A DNA stretch of 57,466 nt from Anaerolineae bacterium. Lineage in GTDB: Bacteria > Chloroflexota > Anaerolineae > Promineifilales > Promineifilaceae. The notes under the pieces were generated by a model. It was not told where the DNA came from and made no database searches. It saw only the letters and a program-made list of their open reading frames with translations. A program made the position numbers and the translations under genes. The stretch lies in NCBI GenBank assembly GCA_028277515.1, contig JANQGC010000324.1:1-57466 (forward strand), read 5' to 3'. Below are positions 27,441 through 36,195 of this stretch, piece by piece (within the stretch, counting starts at the first letter, position 1; each line of letters begins with the position of its first letter).

Positions 27441-28189
27441 TAATTCTCTCCTTGCAGATAGGTGGCTACTCGAGACTTGAGGATCTGAGTTTGATCCATC
27501 AGCCTTTGTAGATGAATCCGGTTAGCCAACCAGGCAGAGTATATAATCGTATAGGCAATGACAGTAACATTAAGCGTGAGGACCATCCGCAGCGACTCAA
27601 CGCCAGAAGCAAACTCTTGCAGACCCTCTTCCGCCCCTTGGGCCGATTCTAAAGTGCCACCAAAGACAACAGGATGAATGTCTCTCAAGATGCGCACGCT
27701 CACAAAAGTTAAGATGACGGTGATAAAAGAAATAATAACATAAACGGCAGCGAATCTCGCTCTACGCTCTTCGTCATCAATCGCGCCACGCAGCATAAAA
27801 TAAGCCGCGTAAGCGAGCCAGGCAATGGCCACCAGCGTCAGGCGCGGACTCCATAACCACCATGTATTCCAGGCCGGTTTGCCCCACACGGAGCCGGCTA
27901 CGATAGCGATGCTTAAGAACACCAGCCCGATCTCTACGGAAGCGAGGGAAATCGTATCCCATTTTTTAGAAGGCCGACGTAAAAAAATTATGCCGGCAAC
28001 CAGGGCTACAAAAAATGCCAGGGAGCCTACCCAGGCAGAACCAACGTGAAAATAAAATATTCTTTGTACATTGCCCATCGTGCGTTCTATCGGAGCAAAG
28101 AAAAATATCATCAGCAGAGAGATGACCAGGGCAATGACAGAAGCGATATTGAGAATTCGTATGGTGCGGTCTAGTTTTGCAAACTCCAT
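27440..28189 (-). CDS. ccmC: Heme exporter CcmC
   Basis: A 249-aa, six-helix membrane protein of the heme-handling family. The tryptophan-rich heme-binding segment is VWGKPAWNTWWLWSPRLT, with the two flanking histidines represented by FYFHVGSAW and (after the W-rich loop) RDIHPVVFGG. It presents heme to CcmE in system I cytochrome c maturation. An AGGA site at 9 nt supports the ATG at 28189 instead of 28198. It is coupled to ccmD. Confidence 0.93.
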   Translation of the reverse strand: MEFAKLDRTIRILNIASVIALVISLLMIFFFAPIERTMGNVQRIFYFHVGSAWVGSLAFFVALVAGIIFLRRPSKKWDTISLASVEIGLVFLSIAIVAGSVWGKPAWNTWWLWSPRLTLVAIAWLAYAAYFMLRGAIDDEERRARFAAVYVIISFITVILTFVSVRILRDIHPVVFGGTLESAQGAEEGLQEFASGVESLRMVLTLNVTVIAYTIIYSAWLANRIHLQRLMDQTQILKSRVATYLQGEN

Positions 28190-28350
28190 ATTTTTCATTC
28201 CTAAAAAGTAACAAAAATTCGTTTTTTAAGATTATTCCAAGATGGATAGTTCCAGATTTCTTACATTATGAGTATTGGGCCATTTTAATAACGATTTTAC
28301 TACATATTTTTCAACTTGGTTGCAACGTGCAAAAAAACACATTCCTTCAT

Positions 28351-29055
28351 TTATGACTCCACCACAAAATGATAGGTCAAAAGACCTACGGTAACCATCA
28401 GTAGATCATAAATCAATACGAGTGAAATTGCGCTTTGTACTTCGGCCCACTCCGGCAATACGGGGAACATAAAGGCAGCCACAGCCATTGAAGCCGGTAA
28501 AACCAGCGGCAGTGAGAGCGGGAGAAGCAGCACGGGTAAGAGAACTTCGCGGGAGCGAGCCTGGATGGTCATAGATGTAACCAGGACACCGGCAGCAATA
28601 TAGCCAAAGGTCCCTAAGGCCAGGACAAGTAAAACCGGCGGCCGCCAAAACGGCTTATTAAAGAAAACAATAAACATCACAACAAGAACTGCTTCGAGCA
28701 TGTAAGAAAAGAGGGTGACGCTGATCACTTTGCCAATAAAAATTGCCTTGCGCTGCACAGGGGCGATGAGTAAGGTGTCAAAGGTTTGATTTTCCCTTTC
28801 TATGGAGAGGGAACGATTGAGTCCTAATGTGCCGGCTAATAAAATAGTCGCCCACAACAAGCCTGTGGCCACATCGCGCGCCGCCCCTAGATTGGTTTCC
28901 AGGGCAAAATTAAACATGATCACAGTCACGATCGAAAACATGATCATGATACTCACTGTTTGCCTGGTGTGCCGTTCAATCTGTAAGTCCTTACGCACGA
29001 TTGCCCAAACCGCCGATAAGAATGCGGGTGATGCATCATTGATTGTTTGACTCAT
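28351..29055 (-). CDS. ccmB: Heme ABC transporter permease CcmB
   Basis: A 234-aa membrane protein with six predicted helices and the family pattern AIVRKDLQIERHTRQT at the N-terminus, ERENQTFDTLLIAPV in the first cytoplasmic loop and RSREVLLPVLLLPLSLPL in the middle. It pairs with CcmA as the ABC motor that frees heme-loaded CcmE. It overlaps ccmA by 4 bp. A gap of about 150 bp separates it from ccmC. Confidence 0.93.
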   Translation of the reverse strand: MSQTINDASPAFLSAVWAIVRKDLQIERHTRQTVSIMIMFSIVTVIMFNFALETNLGAARDVATGLLWATILLAGTLGLNRSLSIERENQTFDTLLIAPVQRKAIFIGKVISVTLFSYMLEAVLVVMFIVFFNKPFWRPPVLLVLALGTFGYIAAGVLVTSMTIQARSREVLLPVLLLPLSLPLVLPASMAVAAFMFPVLPEWAEVQSAISLVLIYDLLMVTVGLLTYHFVVES

Positions 29056-29792
29056 TTGACAACTCGGCTCCTTTTTGAATGTCTCTTGCGCGAGCGCCGT
29101 CGCGTTTGTTGGGCATATAGCTGCAAAAATTCAACCTCTGATGTTTGGCGACTTTCTACTTGAGTCACGATTCGGCCGCGATCGAGTATGGCGATGCGAT
29201 CACTTTGCTCAAGCCCGTGGCTTAGATCGTGGGTGATCATCAGAATGGTACGACCGTTTTCCGATTCCGTGCGCAGCAAGCTGTCCAGAAGCTGAGAGGC
29301 ATCCTGGTCCAGGCCGGTATAGGGTTCATCCAGCAGCAGCACATCCGGTTCGTGCAGGGTAGCACGGGCAATAGTCAGGCGCTGTACCATGCCGCGCGAA
29401 AATCCGGCAACCGCGTCCCTTTGGCGGGCAAACAAGCCTACCTTACGCAGCGCGTCTTCCACGCGCCCCTGAACATCGTCTAATTGGTAAAGACGGGCAA
29501 AAAATTCCAGGTTTTCGGCCGCACTCAAATCTCTGTATAATAAGGGTTGGTGTGATACCAGGCCAATATGCCTGCGAACGCGAGCCGCATGCCGGGGAAA
29601 CATCCACCCGCCGACCGAAACCTGTCCTTCCGTCGGCTGCAGGAGAGTGGCTACGATACGCATCAAGGTACTTTTGCCCGCCCCATTGGGACCAACCAGC
29701 GCCACAAATTCTCCTGGTTTAACATGCAGATCGACACCACGCAAAGCCGCATTCAGCCCATAATTTTTGACTAAACTATTAATTTGAATCAT
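29052..29792 (-). CDS. ccmA: Heme ABC transporter ATP-binding protein CcmA
   Basis: A 246-aa ABC ATPase: Walker A GPNGAGKST (about 34-42), signature FSRGMVQRL in the CcmA-like form, Walker B VLLLDEPYTGLD and the H-loop MITHDLSHG. It forms the CcmAB motor. It is the first gene of a minus-strand block ccmA-ccmB-ccmC-ccmD-ccdA-tlpA-like. No ccmE, ccmF or ccmH is present in the block. A candidate operator lies about 60 bp upstream. Confidence 0.92.
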   Translation of the reverse strand: MIQINSLVKNYGLNAALRGVDLHVKPGEFVALVGPNGAGKSTLMRIVATLLQPTEGQVSVGGWMFPRHAARVRRHIGLVSHQPLLYRDLSAAENLEFFARLYQLDDVQGRVEDALRKVGLFARQRDAVAGFSRGMVQRLTIARATLHEPDVLLLDEPYTGLDQDASQLLDSLLRTESENGRTILMITHDLSHGLEQSDRIAILDRGRIVTQVESRQTSEVEFLQLYAQQTRRRSRKRHSKRSRVVK

Positions 29793-29853
29793 GTCACAAT
29801 AATTGTAAACCGCTTCCTTTACTTAACAAAACCGGTCACCGTATGAAGCGGAT

Positions 29854-29868
29854 GTTCTGTATCAGAAC
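29854..29868. promoter_or_regulatory. Candidate operator GTTCTG-TAT-CAGAAC
   Basis: A perfect 6+6 inverted repeat with a 3-nt spacer lies upstream of ccmA in the 294-bp gap before the 30087 gene. Its position suits control of the ccm block. The regulator is unknown; the rest of the gap shows nothing recognisable. Confidence 0.35.
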
Positions 29869-30086
29869 AAGCATGAATCATGAATTCGAGATTATGTTAA
29901 AACAGCTAAAAATGGATTTTTGACCCTCACCCAATTCTCATCTAAGCAGCCAAAAAATGGACAAAGCCTTATCTTTCTGTATAGTAGATCCTGTGTTGGT
30001 GCCTGATTTTGGAGCCGACATGCTTGCCTTCGACCCCTTTATTTATTATAATGTTTTGGGGTCTGGAGGATGAGAAAGGGTAGGAA

Positions 30087-30914
30087 TTGGATAGGATACT
30101 AGACTCGCTTTCTGGAACAATAACCCCCTGGTTGTTGGGAACATTCTTCACGCTAAGCCTGGTAGCGCTTTTGGCGGCCGTTAAGAATTGGCGTGAGATG
30201 AAGCGGTCCCCTTACTTTTTTCAAAGACTCCAGGCTGGAAAACGCCTACAAACCTACATTTCCTCCAGCGCATTACTTTTCTTGATCTCCCTCATTGTAA
30301 CAGCCTATGCCTGGGAAGAGCCGCAGCAAGAACCGATCATGATGGCCATCTTGCCTAATAGTAAACCCGTCCCTGTAGAAGAGGAAGTCGCGTCTACGCC
30401 AAATGTTGCTGAGATTATCGAAGATGCCTCTCCATCCTCCATACAAGAAGATGAAGAAAACCCCGGCCGGCTTATCATTGTTTCCGACCAGCCTTTTGTA
30501 GCCGCCCAACCGGAGTTGCCGGCGGAGTATGATCGCTTTGAAGCAACCATAGATCTCCAAGAAACCAGTGAGCTTGGAGAAGTGAGCTTTTCGACTGAAG
30601 TTACTGATGATTACGAAGCAGTCGATCCACGTGAAATTTTTGCTGAAGGATTTTATACTTTGTATGCCACTTTCTCTTATGATGGTTTAGCCGATGGCAT
30701 GGTTTGGTCCTGGATTTGGCGTCATAATGGAGAGGTCGTTGAGGGCGGCAACGAAGTTTGGAATTATGGGGATGAGGGACCAGGTTATATCTATCTGGAG
30801 CCGGAAGAAGGGTTTGATGCGGGACGTTATTCCTTAGAGATTTGGATCAATGACGAACTAATGGCCCAATCCTCCGCCGTTATGAATGACGCCATAATAT
30901 CTGCCAATAACTAA
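30087..30914 (+). CDS. Hypothetical membrane-anchored protein
   Basis: A 275-aa protein with two N-terminal hydrophobic helices (residues ~14-32 and ~55-72) and an acidic extracytoplasmic part. The last ~110 residues look like a beta-sandwich domain (FYTLYATFSYDGLADGMVWSWIWRHNG, GRYSLEIWINDEL), similar in style to the outer repeats of the kinase at 13405-15300. The start is TTG at 30087 preceded by GGGTAGGAA. No family recognised. A terminator follows at 30956. Confidence 0.72.
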   Translation: MDRILDSLSGTITPWLLGTFFTLSLVALLAAVKNWREMKRSPYFFQRLQAGKRLQTYISSSALLFLISLIVTAYAWEEPQQEPIMMAILPNSKPVPVEEEVASTPNVAEIIEDASPSSIQEDEENPGRLIIVSDQPFVAAQPELPAEYDRFEATIDLQETSELGEVSFSTEVTDDYEAVDPREIFAEGFYTLYATFSYDGLADGMVWSWIWRHNGEVVEGGNEVWNYGDEGPGYIYLEPEEGFDAGRYSLEIWINDELMAQSSAVMNDAIISANN

Positions 30915-30955
30915 ACGCAATATCAAATAAAACCCTGAATTAACAACAGCGATAT

Positions 30956-30981
30956 CCGGCCCACAGGCCGGTTTTTGTTTT
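30956..30981 (+). terminator. Intrinsic terminator
   Basis: CCGGCC-CACA-GGCCGG is followed by TTTTTGTTTT, a canonical Rho-independent terminator for the 30087-30914 gene. It touches the stop codon of the convergent murJ gene. Confidence 0.85.
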
Positions 30982-32599
30982 ATCTGCCCAGCCGCCGCCG
31001 GGCGGTGTGTACAAGCTGCTGTAGTTCTTTGACGCGCAGAACGGCGCTTGCCAAAAGATAAACAACCGTCCCGATTCCCAACCCCACAATAAGTTGCAGC
31101 CAAACTGCCTCTTCGTTTAGGCGAGATAAGCTAAGCCACATACTGCCAACCATTAAGCCGGTTGCCAGACTGATACGCCAGAAGCTGTCCAACAAGGCCG
31201 AACCATCTAAACCGCCCATTTTTCGTCGCAGCAGCCAGAGCAGCGCCAGCACCTCGCCGTAATTAGAGAGACTAAAACCAAGAGCCAAAGCGCCTAAGGG
31301 TGACCAACCGCGCTGTGCAAACACTACATCGCGCAACCATAAGGTCAAGGCCAGCATCAACAAGACCTGCACTCCACCGGCTAGGACGGGCGTCAATGTG
31401 TCACTTAAAGCATAAAAGCTGCGCGCGATCACCTCTAGCAGTAAAAGGGCTACCAACCCCAGGGACATCAACAGAAGAGCACTGGCTACAAGATCAGTCG
31501 AACCAGCCCCGAACATGCCCCGCTCATACAAAATGGTGACGATCGGGACGCGCAGCAGCATCAGTACGGCCGTCACCGGCATTCCTAAAAACAATAGCAA
31601 GCGCAGAGAACCGGAGATAATGCGCCGCATTTCGCCATATTTTTTCTCCGCTGCCAGGGTGGAAAGCGTCGGAAAGGCAGCGATGCCCACCGCCTGGCCT
31701 AAGACCCCCTGCGGCAAAATAATCAAACGGAAAGCGGCATTGAAGGCCGGCAAAGTTCCTATCATCATCGATCCGGTCAGAAAAAGGATAATCAATTTAT
31801 TCAATTCGCTGAATGATTGGCCCAACACACGGGGGGCCATTAACCACAAGACCTTGACCACACCGGGATCGCGCAGCGTGAGAATCGGAGAATAATGGGC
31901 TTGTTTGCGCAGCAAGCCGGGAATCTGGATCAATAAATGACCCGCCGCACCAACCACCGTCCCGATTGCCAATCCCATTGCCGTGCCGGTCATAGGCCCT
32001 ATGAATAAGGCCCCGGCGATGATGCCCAGGTTATAAATAGTCGGCGCCAGGGCAGGCAGCAGAAAATGCTGCCGCGCGTTTAAAGCCCCCATAATGACCC
32101 CGCTTGCCCCAAATATGATGGGGGAAATTAACATGACACGCATCAGGGGCACGGTTTGCTCCAGCAATTCCGGCTGGCTGACAATGGCATCATTGTAAAA
32201 GAAGGAAACAATTTGTGGAGCAAAAAACATCGCCGCCAATGAGACTATGGTGATAGCTACCGTGATCAAGTTGATCACCGCTGAAAATAACCGCCAACCT
32301 CCTGGCTCATCATCACGCGTGAAAAAAGCAGCGAAGGTGGGAATGAAAGCAGATCCAATAGCCCCGCCGGCGATGATCAAAAAGATCGTTTCCGGAACCG
32401 CCTTGGCAATTTCATAAGCCGTCGCCTCCACGGTCAGCACACCTAAAGAGGAGCGGGTCACCATCTCGCGCACCAGTCCGACCAGGCGGCTGAGCAGCAT
32501 GGCCACACCGACCAGACCGGCGGCATGCAGTATGATGCTGCGGTTGCGTGTCGCCTGATTGTCGCTCGCTTTTTCTGAGGAAGCCTCTGAATCCGCCAT
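30980..32599 (-). CDS. murJ: Lipid II flippase MurJ
   Basis: A 539-aa MOP-superfamily membrane protein with about 14 helices that flips the peptidoglycan precursor lipid II across the membrane. Family features are the N-terminal LSRLVGLVREM, the arginine-bearing GSAFIPTFAAFF loop and FGASGVIMGALNARQHFLLPALAP. It starts at the ATG at 32599 (three upstream codons to 32608 possible). Together with the PBP at 1.9 kb it shows that the organism makes peptidoglycan. It is monocistronic. Confidence 0.95.
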   Translation of the reverse strand: MADSEASSEKASDNQATRNRSIILHAAGLVGVAMLLSRLVGLVREMVTRSSLGVLTVEATAYEIAKAVPETIFLIIAGGAIGSAFIPTFAAFFTRDDEPGGWRLFSAVINLITVAITIVSLAAMFFAPQIVSFFYNDAIVSQPELLEQTVPLMRVMLISPIIFGASGVIMGALNARQHFLLPALAPTIYNLGIIAGALFIGPMTGTAMGLAIGTVVGAAGHLLIQIPGLLRKQAHYSPILTLRDPGVVKVLWLMAPRVLGQSFSELNKLIILFLTGSMMIGTLPAFNAAFRLIILPQGVLGQAVGIAAFPTLSTLAAEKKYGEMRRIISGSLRLLLFLGMPVTAVLMLLRVPIVTILYERGMFGAGSTDLVASALLLMSLGLVALLLLEVIARSFYALSDTLTPVLAGGVQVLLMLALTLWLRDVVFAQRGWSPLGALALGFSLSNYGEVLALLWLLRRKMGGLDGSALLDSFWRISLATGLMVGSMWLSLSRLNEEAVWLQLIVGLGIGTVVYLLASAVLRVKELQQLVHTARRRLGR

Positions 32600-32760
32600 A
32601 GGCGGCAATTATACGCCAAAGATAAAGAAACTCACCGGGCTAGCTTAGCGCCTCTATATCTTGCTATCTATTAAATCTCAAGTAAACTATATAAACCGTT
32701 TGTTGTCATTTATCGGAGGGGAGCCAGGATAGAGTAACATTTTTAGTCGGGAGAAATTTC

Positions 32761-33027
32761 ATGACCGTCATTAAGGTCTCCGCCCGTTCACGAACCGCTG
32801 CCGTCGCCGGAGCAGTCGCCGGCGTCATGCGTGATAATGCAATGGCAGAAGTGCAAGCCATTGGGGCTGGGGCTGTCAATCAAGCCATTAAAGCCATCGT
32901 GATTGCCAGAAGGTACCTGGAGGAAGATGGTATCGAAATCGTATGTACGCCATCATTTGTCGAGGTCACGATAGGCGATCAAGAGCGCACAGCGATACAC
33001 TTGCTCATTGAGCCGCGTCCTGATTGA
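32761..33027 (+). CDS. spoVS: Stage V sporulation protein S (SpoVS) homologue
   Basis: An 88-aa protein with the complete SpoVS/Alba-like core: IKVSARSRTAAVAGAVAG at the start, VQAIGAGAVNQAIKAIVIARRYL in the middle. SpoVS affects septation and spore coat assembly in Bacillus but is also found in non-sporulating bacteria such as Chloroflexota and Deinococcus, where it may bind nucleic acid through its Alba-like fold. GGGAGAAA precedes the ATG. No other sporulation gene is present in the window. Confidence 0.95.
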   Translation: MTVIKVSARSRTAAVAGAVAGVMRDNAMAEVQAIGAGAVNQAIKAIVIARRYLEEDGIEIVCTPSFVEVTIGDQERTAIHLLIEPRPD

Positions 33028-33042
33028 TTGGGGTTAAGCGTT

Positions 33043-34752
33043 TCACCCCTCCCGTGTTTGAAACAGTCTCCAGACAATCAATCCTATAACAGTAACGAAG
33101 GCAACCCCTGAGAGTATAGTAAGCCAGCCAGCCCCTCCATTTTGTGTGCGCACGGGATTGTTTCCAGGCGCCTGCCTTGTGGGAGGTGCTTCCTCTACAC
33201 TTTCAGCCACTATGGCAGTTGGTGCTGTGGGTGAAGGCGGGAGCAGGGTAGCTGTTGCCGATGGCGCAATAGATGGCGATGGCCTGGGTGTGGATGATGC
33301 TGTGGGTGTTGCTGATGGTGCCATCGTGGCCGTGACAAGTAGTGTTGGCGTTATCGTGGGTGGAGGCAACGCCGGGGCAATTCCTTCGGGAGGCAGCCCC
33401 CCATCCAGGGATTGAATCAGGTAAAATGTAGAGCCGCCAATCATGCAGTAATCCCCGATGGTCTGGATGCACAAAGCCGGAGGCAAAGCGATGATGTAAC
33501 GGCCGTCCTGCGCTTCAATCCACTCTTCCGATCCCCGCAGATCAACCAGCCTCGCCCAATTGGCAGTAGCTTCAACTTCCACCTGCTGGGGATCGGCCAA
33601 CCGGGCAAAAAGCACAGTCGTCACCCGGTCTTCCTGCTCCAGGCGAAACTGGCCGACGGCATCCCAACGCTCACGGGTCACCTGTCGCACGCCCGTCATC
33701 TGCTCGATTGCCACTTGCAGCGCTCGAAAAGCGGGACGCCGGCTGCCGTCCATACGCAGCAAACCAAACGGCTCCGGGTTAGCCACGCGGTCATCTGGCG
33801 TGTCCATCATCTTATACACAGCGATGCGCTCCGCACCCGCAGCCAGGGCAGAGACAAGCGCCTGGGGCATAAAAGCGGCCTGCTCATCCTGCATCACCGA
33901 CAATGTATGCTCAGCCACGGGCCAGGTCGGATCATCGTGCGGTGGGGCATTGGTCTCCATGAGCCAAATTGGTTTATTGATCCCCCGCTGGTCCATAATT
34001 TCCCGGAAAAGCAGCAGCAATTTATAAACCTGATCCGGCTGAAAGTAGAGATGGGCCGTGGCCACATCAAAGTAGTAGCCATTTTCGGCTGCTTGCGGAT
34101 CTTGCAAAATACGATCAAGCAAACGCGCCATATACTGCTCCCGTCCCGCGTTGAAGTCAGCCCAATAGGTAAAGGCGGCTAAGTGGACGGCTGCTTCAGG
34201 ATTGGCTTCTTTAGCTGCCAGGTAAGCCACACGCTGCAACTGGTAAAAATCATCCACTGTACCATCCCAGGTGTGGGCGATGGCCGTCGCTTCAATATCC
34301 GGCTCGTTCCAGATCACCCAATGATCGATGCGCCCGGCATACTGCTCTACCACCTGGCTGACGAAGGCTCCCCAACTGTTTTCAGAGTCATCATGCTCCA
34401 GCCACAAGCCCATCGGCAACCTATCTTCATCCCTGGCCCATTCGGGAATGCCGATCAATAACCCTACAACCAGCCTCCCCTCGGCTAATTGTGCCTCAAT
34501 CTGCTCGTCGCTGACCTCTGGCGTCCAGGTGTCCGGTCCGCCGGCTTGTAGTTCTCCCCAATGAAAACGCACCCGCGTCCAGGCGATGCCCAACTCGCGG
34601 GCAGAATTGGGCGCAGTATACGCCTCAACCACTCCAAAACGCCACTCTTCCTGTGGCTTCTCCTGCTCCGTCTGCGCCACTGCCGACTGCCCACTGATCA
34701 CTAACACCAGACACAGCCCAACAATCAGTAAAAAGTGACCCAAATTACTCAA
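33043..34752 (-). CDS. Secreted, membrane-anchored glycoside-hydrolase-like protein (clan GH-A)
   Basis: A 569-aa protein with a cleavable signal peptide (residues ~1-26, ending AVAQ), a TIM-barrel domain (~35-400), a Pro/Thr/Ser-rich stalk (~455-535) and a C-terminal transmembrane helix (WLTILSGVAFVTVIGLIVWRLF) with a short basic tail. Clan A catalytic glutamates fit VIWNEPDIE (acid/base) and KPIWLMETNA (nucleophile), as in GH5/GH39-like enzymes. It would be displayed on the outer face of the membrane. The polysaccharide is unknown. Only 3 bp separate it from the upstream serine hydrolase gene. Confidence 0.82.
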   Translation of the reverse strand: MSNLGHFLLIVGLCLVLVISGQSAVAQTEQEKPQEEWRFGVVEAYTAPNSARELGIAWTRVRFHWGELQAGGPDTWTPEVSDEQIEAQLAEGRLVVGLLIGIPEWARDEDRLPMGLWLEHDDSENSWGAFVSQVVEQYAGRIDHWVIWNEPDIEATAIAHTWDGTVDDFYQLQRVAYLAAKEANPEAAVHLAAFTYWADFNAGREQYMARLLDRILQDPQAAENGYYFDVATAHLYFQPDQVYKLLLLFREIMDQRGINKPIWLMETNAPPHDDPTWPVAEHTLSVMQDEQAAFMPQALVSALAAGAERIAVYKMMDTPDDRVANPEPFGLLRMDGSRRPAFRALQVAIEQMTGVRQVTRERWDAVGQFRLEQEDRVTTVLFARLADPQQVEVEATANWARLVDLRGSEEWIEAQDGRYIIALPPALCIQTIGDYCMIGGSTFYLIQSLDGGLPPEGIAPALPPPTITPTLLVTATMAPSATPTASSTPRPSPSIAPSATATLLPPSPTAPTAIVAESVEEAPPTRQAPGNNPVRTQNGGAGWLTILSGVAFVTVIGLIVWRLFQTREG

Positions 34753-34755
34753 TCC

Positions 34756-36090
34756 CTACTCCTCCCACAGTGTGAAATAAGCATCGGCCGCCCAGCCCAC
34801 ATCTCCATCCGGCGTGCGTACCCGCTGCCACAAGAAACCGCCCTGGTCGATAGGCGCATCTTCCAAGAGAGTCAGCACCGACCCTTCGGGCAGGATGGCC
34901 AGTTCTGCGCCGCCCGGCGTCTGGCGCACCGTCAGGCCAATGCCTTGTGTGCCACTGACGATGGCGTGCGGCAAATCCGGCGTCGGCGTCATTGGCAGGG
35001 GCGTCGGTTCGGGGAGCAAAGTAACCCCATCATAAACCGTCGGATCATTAAAATGGGCATACGCCTGGCGTGAAACCCTCTCGAATAGCGGGGCGCTGTC
35101 ATCCCACTCCAGCCACTCTTCGCCGTACAGAGCCATAACGATAATGTAATCACCCCCTGGTGAAAAGACGATGCCGCCATCTCCGTGCGTATCATCGATC
35201 CAACCCACCTTGTGTGAGAAGGGCACATCTTCGGGCAGGCCGTTCTCCAGCAGGCGTGCCAGTTCATTAAGCTGCATCATTTCCAGCATCTCCCGGCACT
35301 CTTCAGGCGTCAGTTTATCATCATACAACTCGCTTAGCGGACCTTTATTTCCCTGGGCACACGTATAGATCATCTCCAATAGTCCAGCCAGGTCACCGGT
35401 TGTTGTCTGCCGAAAGGGATCGGCGTGGGTAGTAATATCAGTGCGGCTGTTGGCCGGGGTGAGCACCGTATTCAAGCGATCCGGCTTGGGGTCGGCGTCG
35501 ATGGGCACGGCGATGAAGGTGTTGAACTGCCCTAAATCACGCATAGACTGGGTGACAATATCCGCCCCGGCATACGAATCCGGCCGGCCGGCGATCTCCT
35601 GCAAGAGCAAATTGGCCGCGAAGTTACTGGACAGCGCCGTCGTCTCCGTGATCAGCTTTGTCTGTTCCACATTGGGCGGGCTGTCCAGAACACTGTAGAT
35701 ATTAACCAGAATCGGCACCTTAACGAGGCTCATCCCGGCAATCGCCACATCTTCGTTGTGGGCGATACGCTCCCCTGATTCTAAATCGACAATGACATAG
35801 CTGCTGATGCCAGTGAAGTCGGAGAGGGTTTCTGTGACGGCCGCCTGTAGATAGCGTAGATCGTGGTTTTTCTCCGCTGGCTCAATCTCGCTCTGCGATT
35901 CAGGAGAAGGTGGAAGTATCGTTGGGAAGGGAGTCGCTGTTGGAAGTGCAAGTTCGGTCGGTGATGGTGCATCTGCTATCGCTATCACAGCCGTGGCGGC
36001 AGCTTCTACTTCAGGCTGTTGAGAACAAGCAGATAGAAGGAGCGAGCCAATAATGACAGCCGGCCAAAACAGAATTCTCGCTAAACGCAT
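34756..36090 (-). CDS. Class A beta-lactamase-like serine hydrolase with SH3 domain, lipoprotein
   Basis: A 444-aa lipoprotein (lipobox LSAC, Cys22) with a Pro/Thr-rich linker to ~residue 75, then a beta-lactamase2-type domain. The nucleophile motif S121-L-V-K124 is present; the second motif appears as S155-N with following residues FAAN, and the third as K294-V-G. The C-terminal ~70 residues form a bacterial SH3 domain (GIGLTVRQTPGG...VGWAADAYF), which in other proteins binds cell-wall peptides. It may be a penicillin-interacting or muropeptidase-like enzyme; true beta-lactamase activity is not assured because the KTG threonine and catalytic Glu166 are not evident. Confidence 0.83.
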   Translation of the reverse strand: MRLARILFWPAVIIGSLLLSACSQQPEVEAAATAVIAIADAPSPTELALPTATPFPTILPPSPESQSEIEPAEKNHDLRYLQAAVTETLSDFTGISSYVIVDLESGERIAHNEDVAIAGMSLVKVPILVNIYSVLDSPPNVEQTKLITETTALSSNFAANLLLQEIAGRPDSYAGADIVTQSMRDLGQFNTFIAVPIDADPKPDRLNTVLTPANSRTDITTHADPFRQTTTGDLAGLLEMIYTCAQGNKGPLSELYDDKLTPEECREMLEMMQLNELARLLENGLPEDVPFSHKVGWIDDTHGDGGIVFSPGGDYIIVMALYGEEWLEWDDSAPLFERVSRQAYAHFNDPTVYDGVTLLPEPTPLPMTPTPDLPHAIVSGTQGIGLTVRQTPGGAELAILPEGSVLTLLEDAPIDQGGFLWQRVRTPDGDVGWAADAYFTLWEE

Positions 36091-36195
36091 AAGTGGGTAA
36101 ATTAGCTTTTTAGCTGTGAATGCACAAGTAAAGAGCTTTACCCTTTAGTTGGAGTTAATGCATAGACCCCATTGATATTTGCATTGTAACAAATA

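Noticed and set aside
34756..36090. Functional class A beta-lactamase resistance gene
   Set aside because: The SxxK is present, but the KTG threonine and a Glu166 equivalent are not evident, and the linker plus SH3 domain suggest a cell-wall role.
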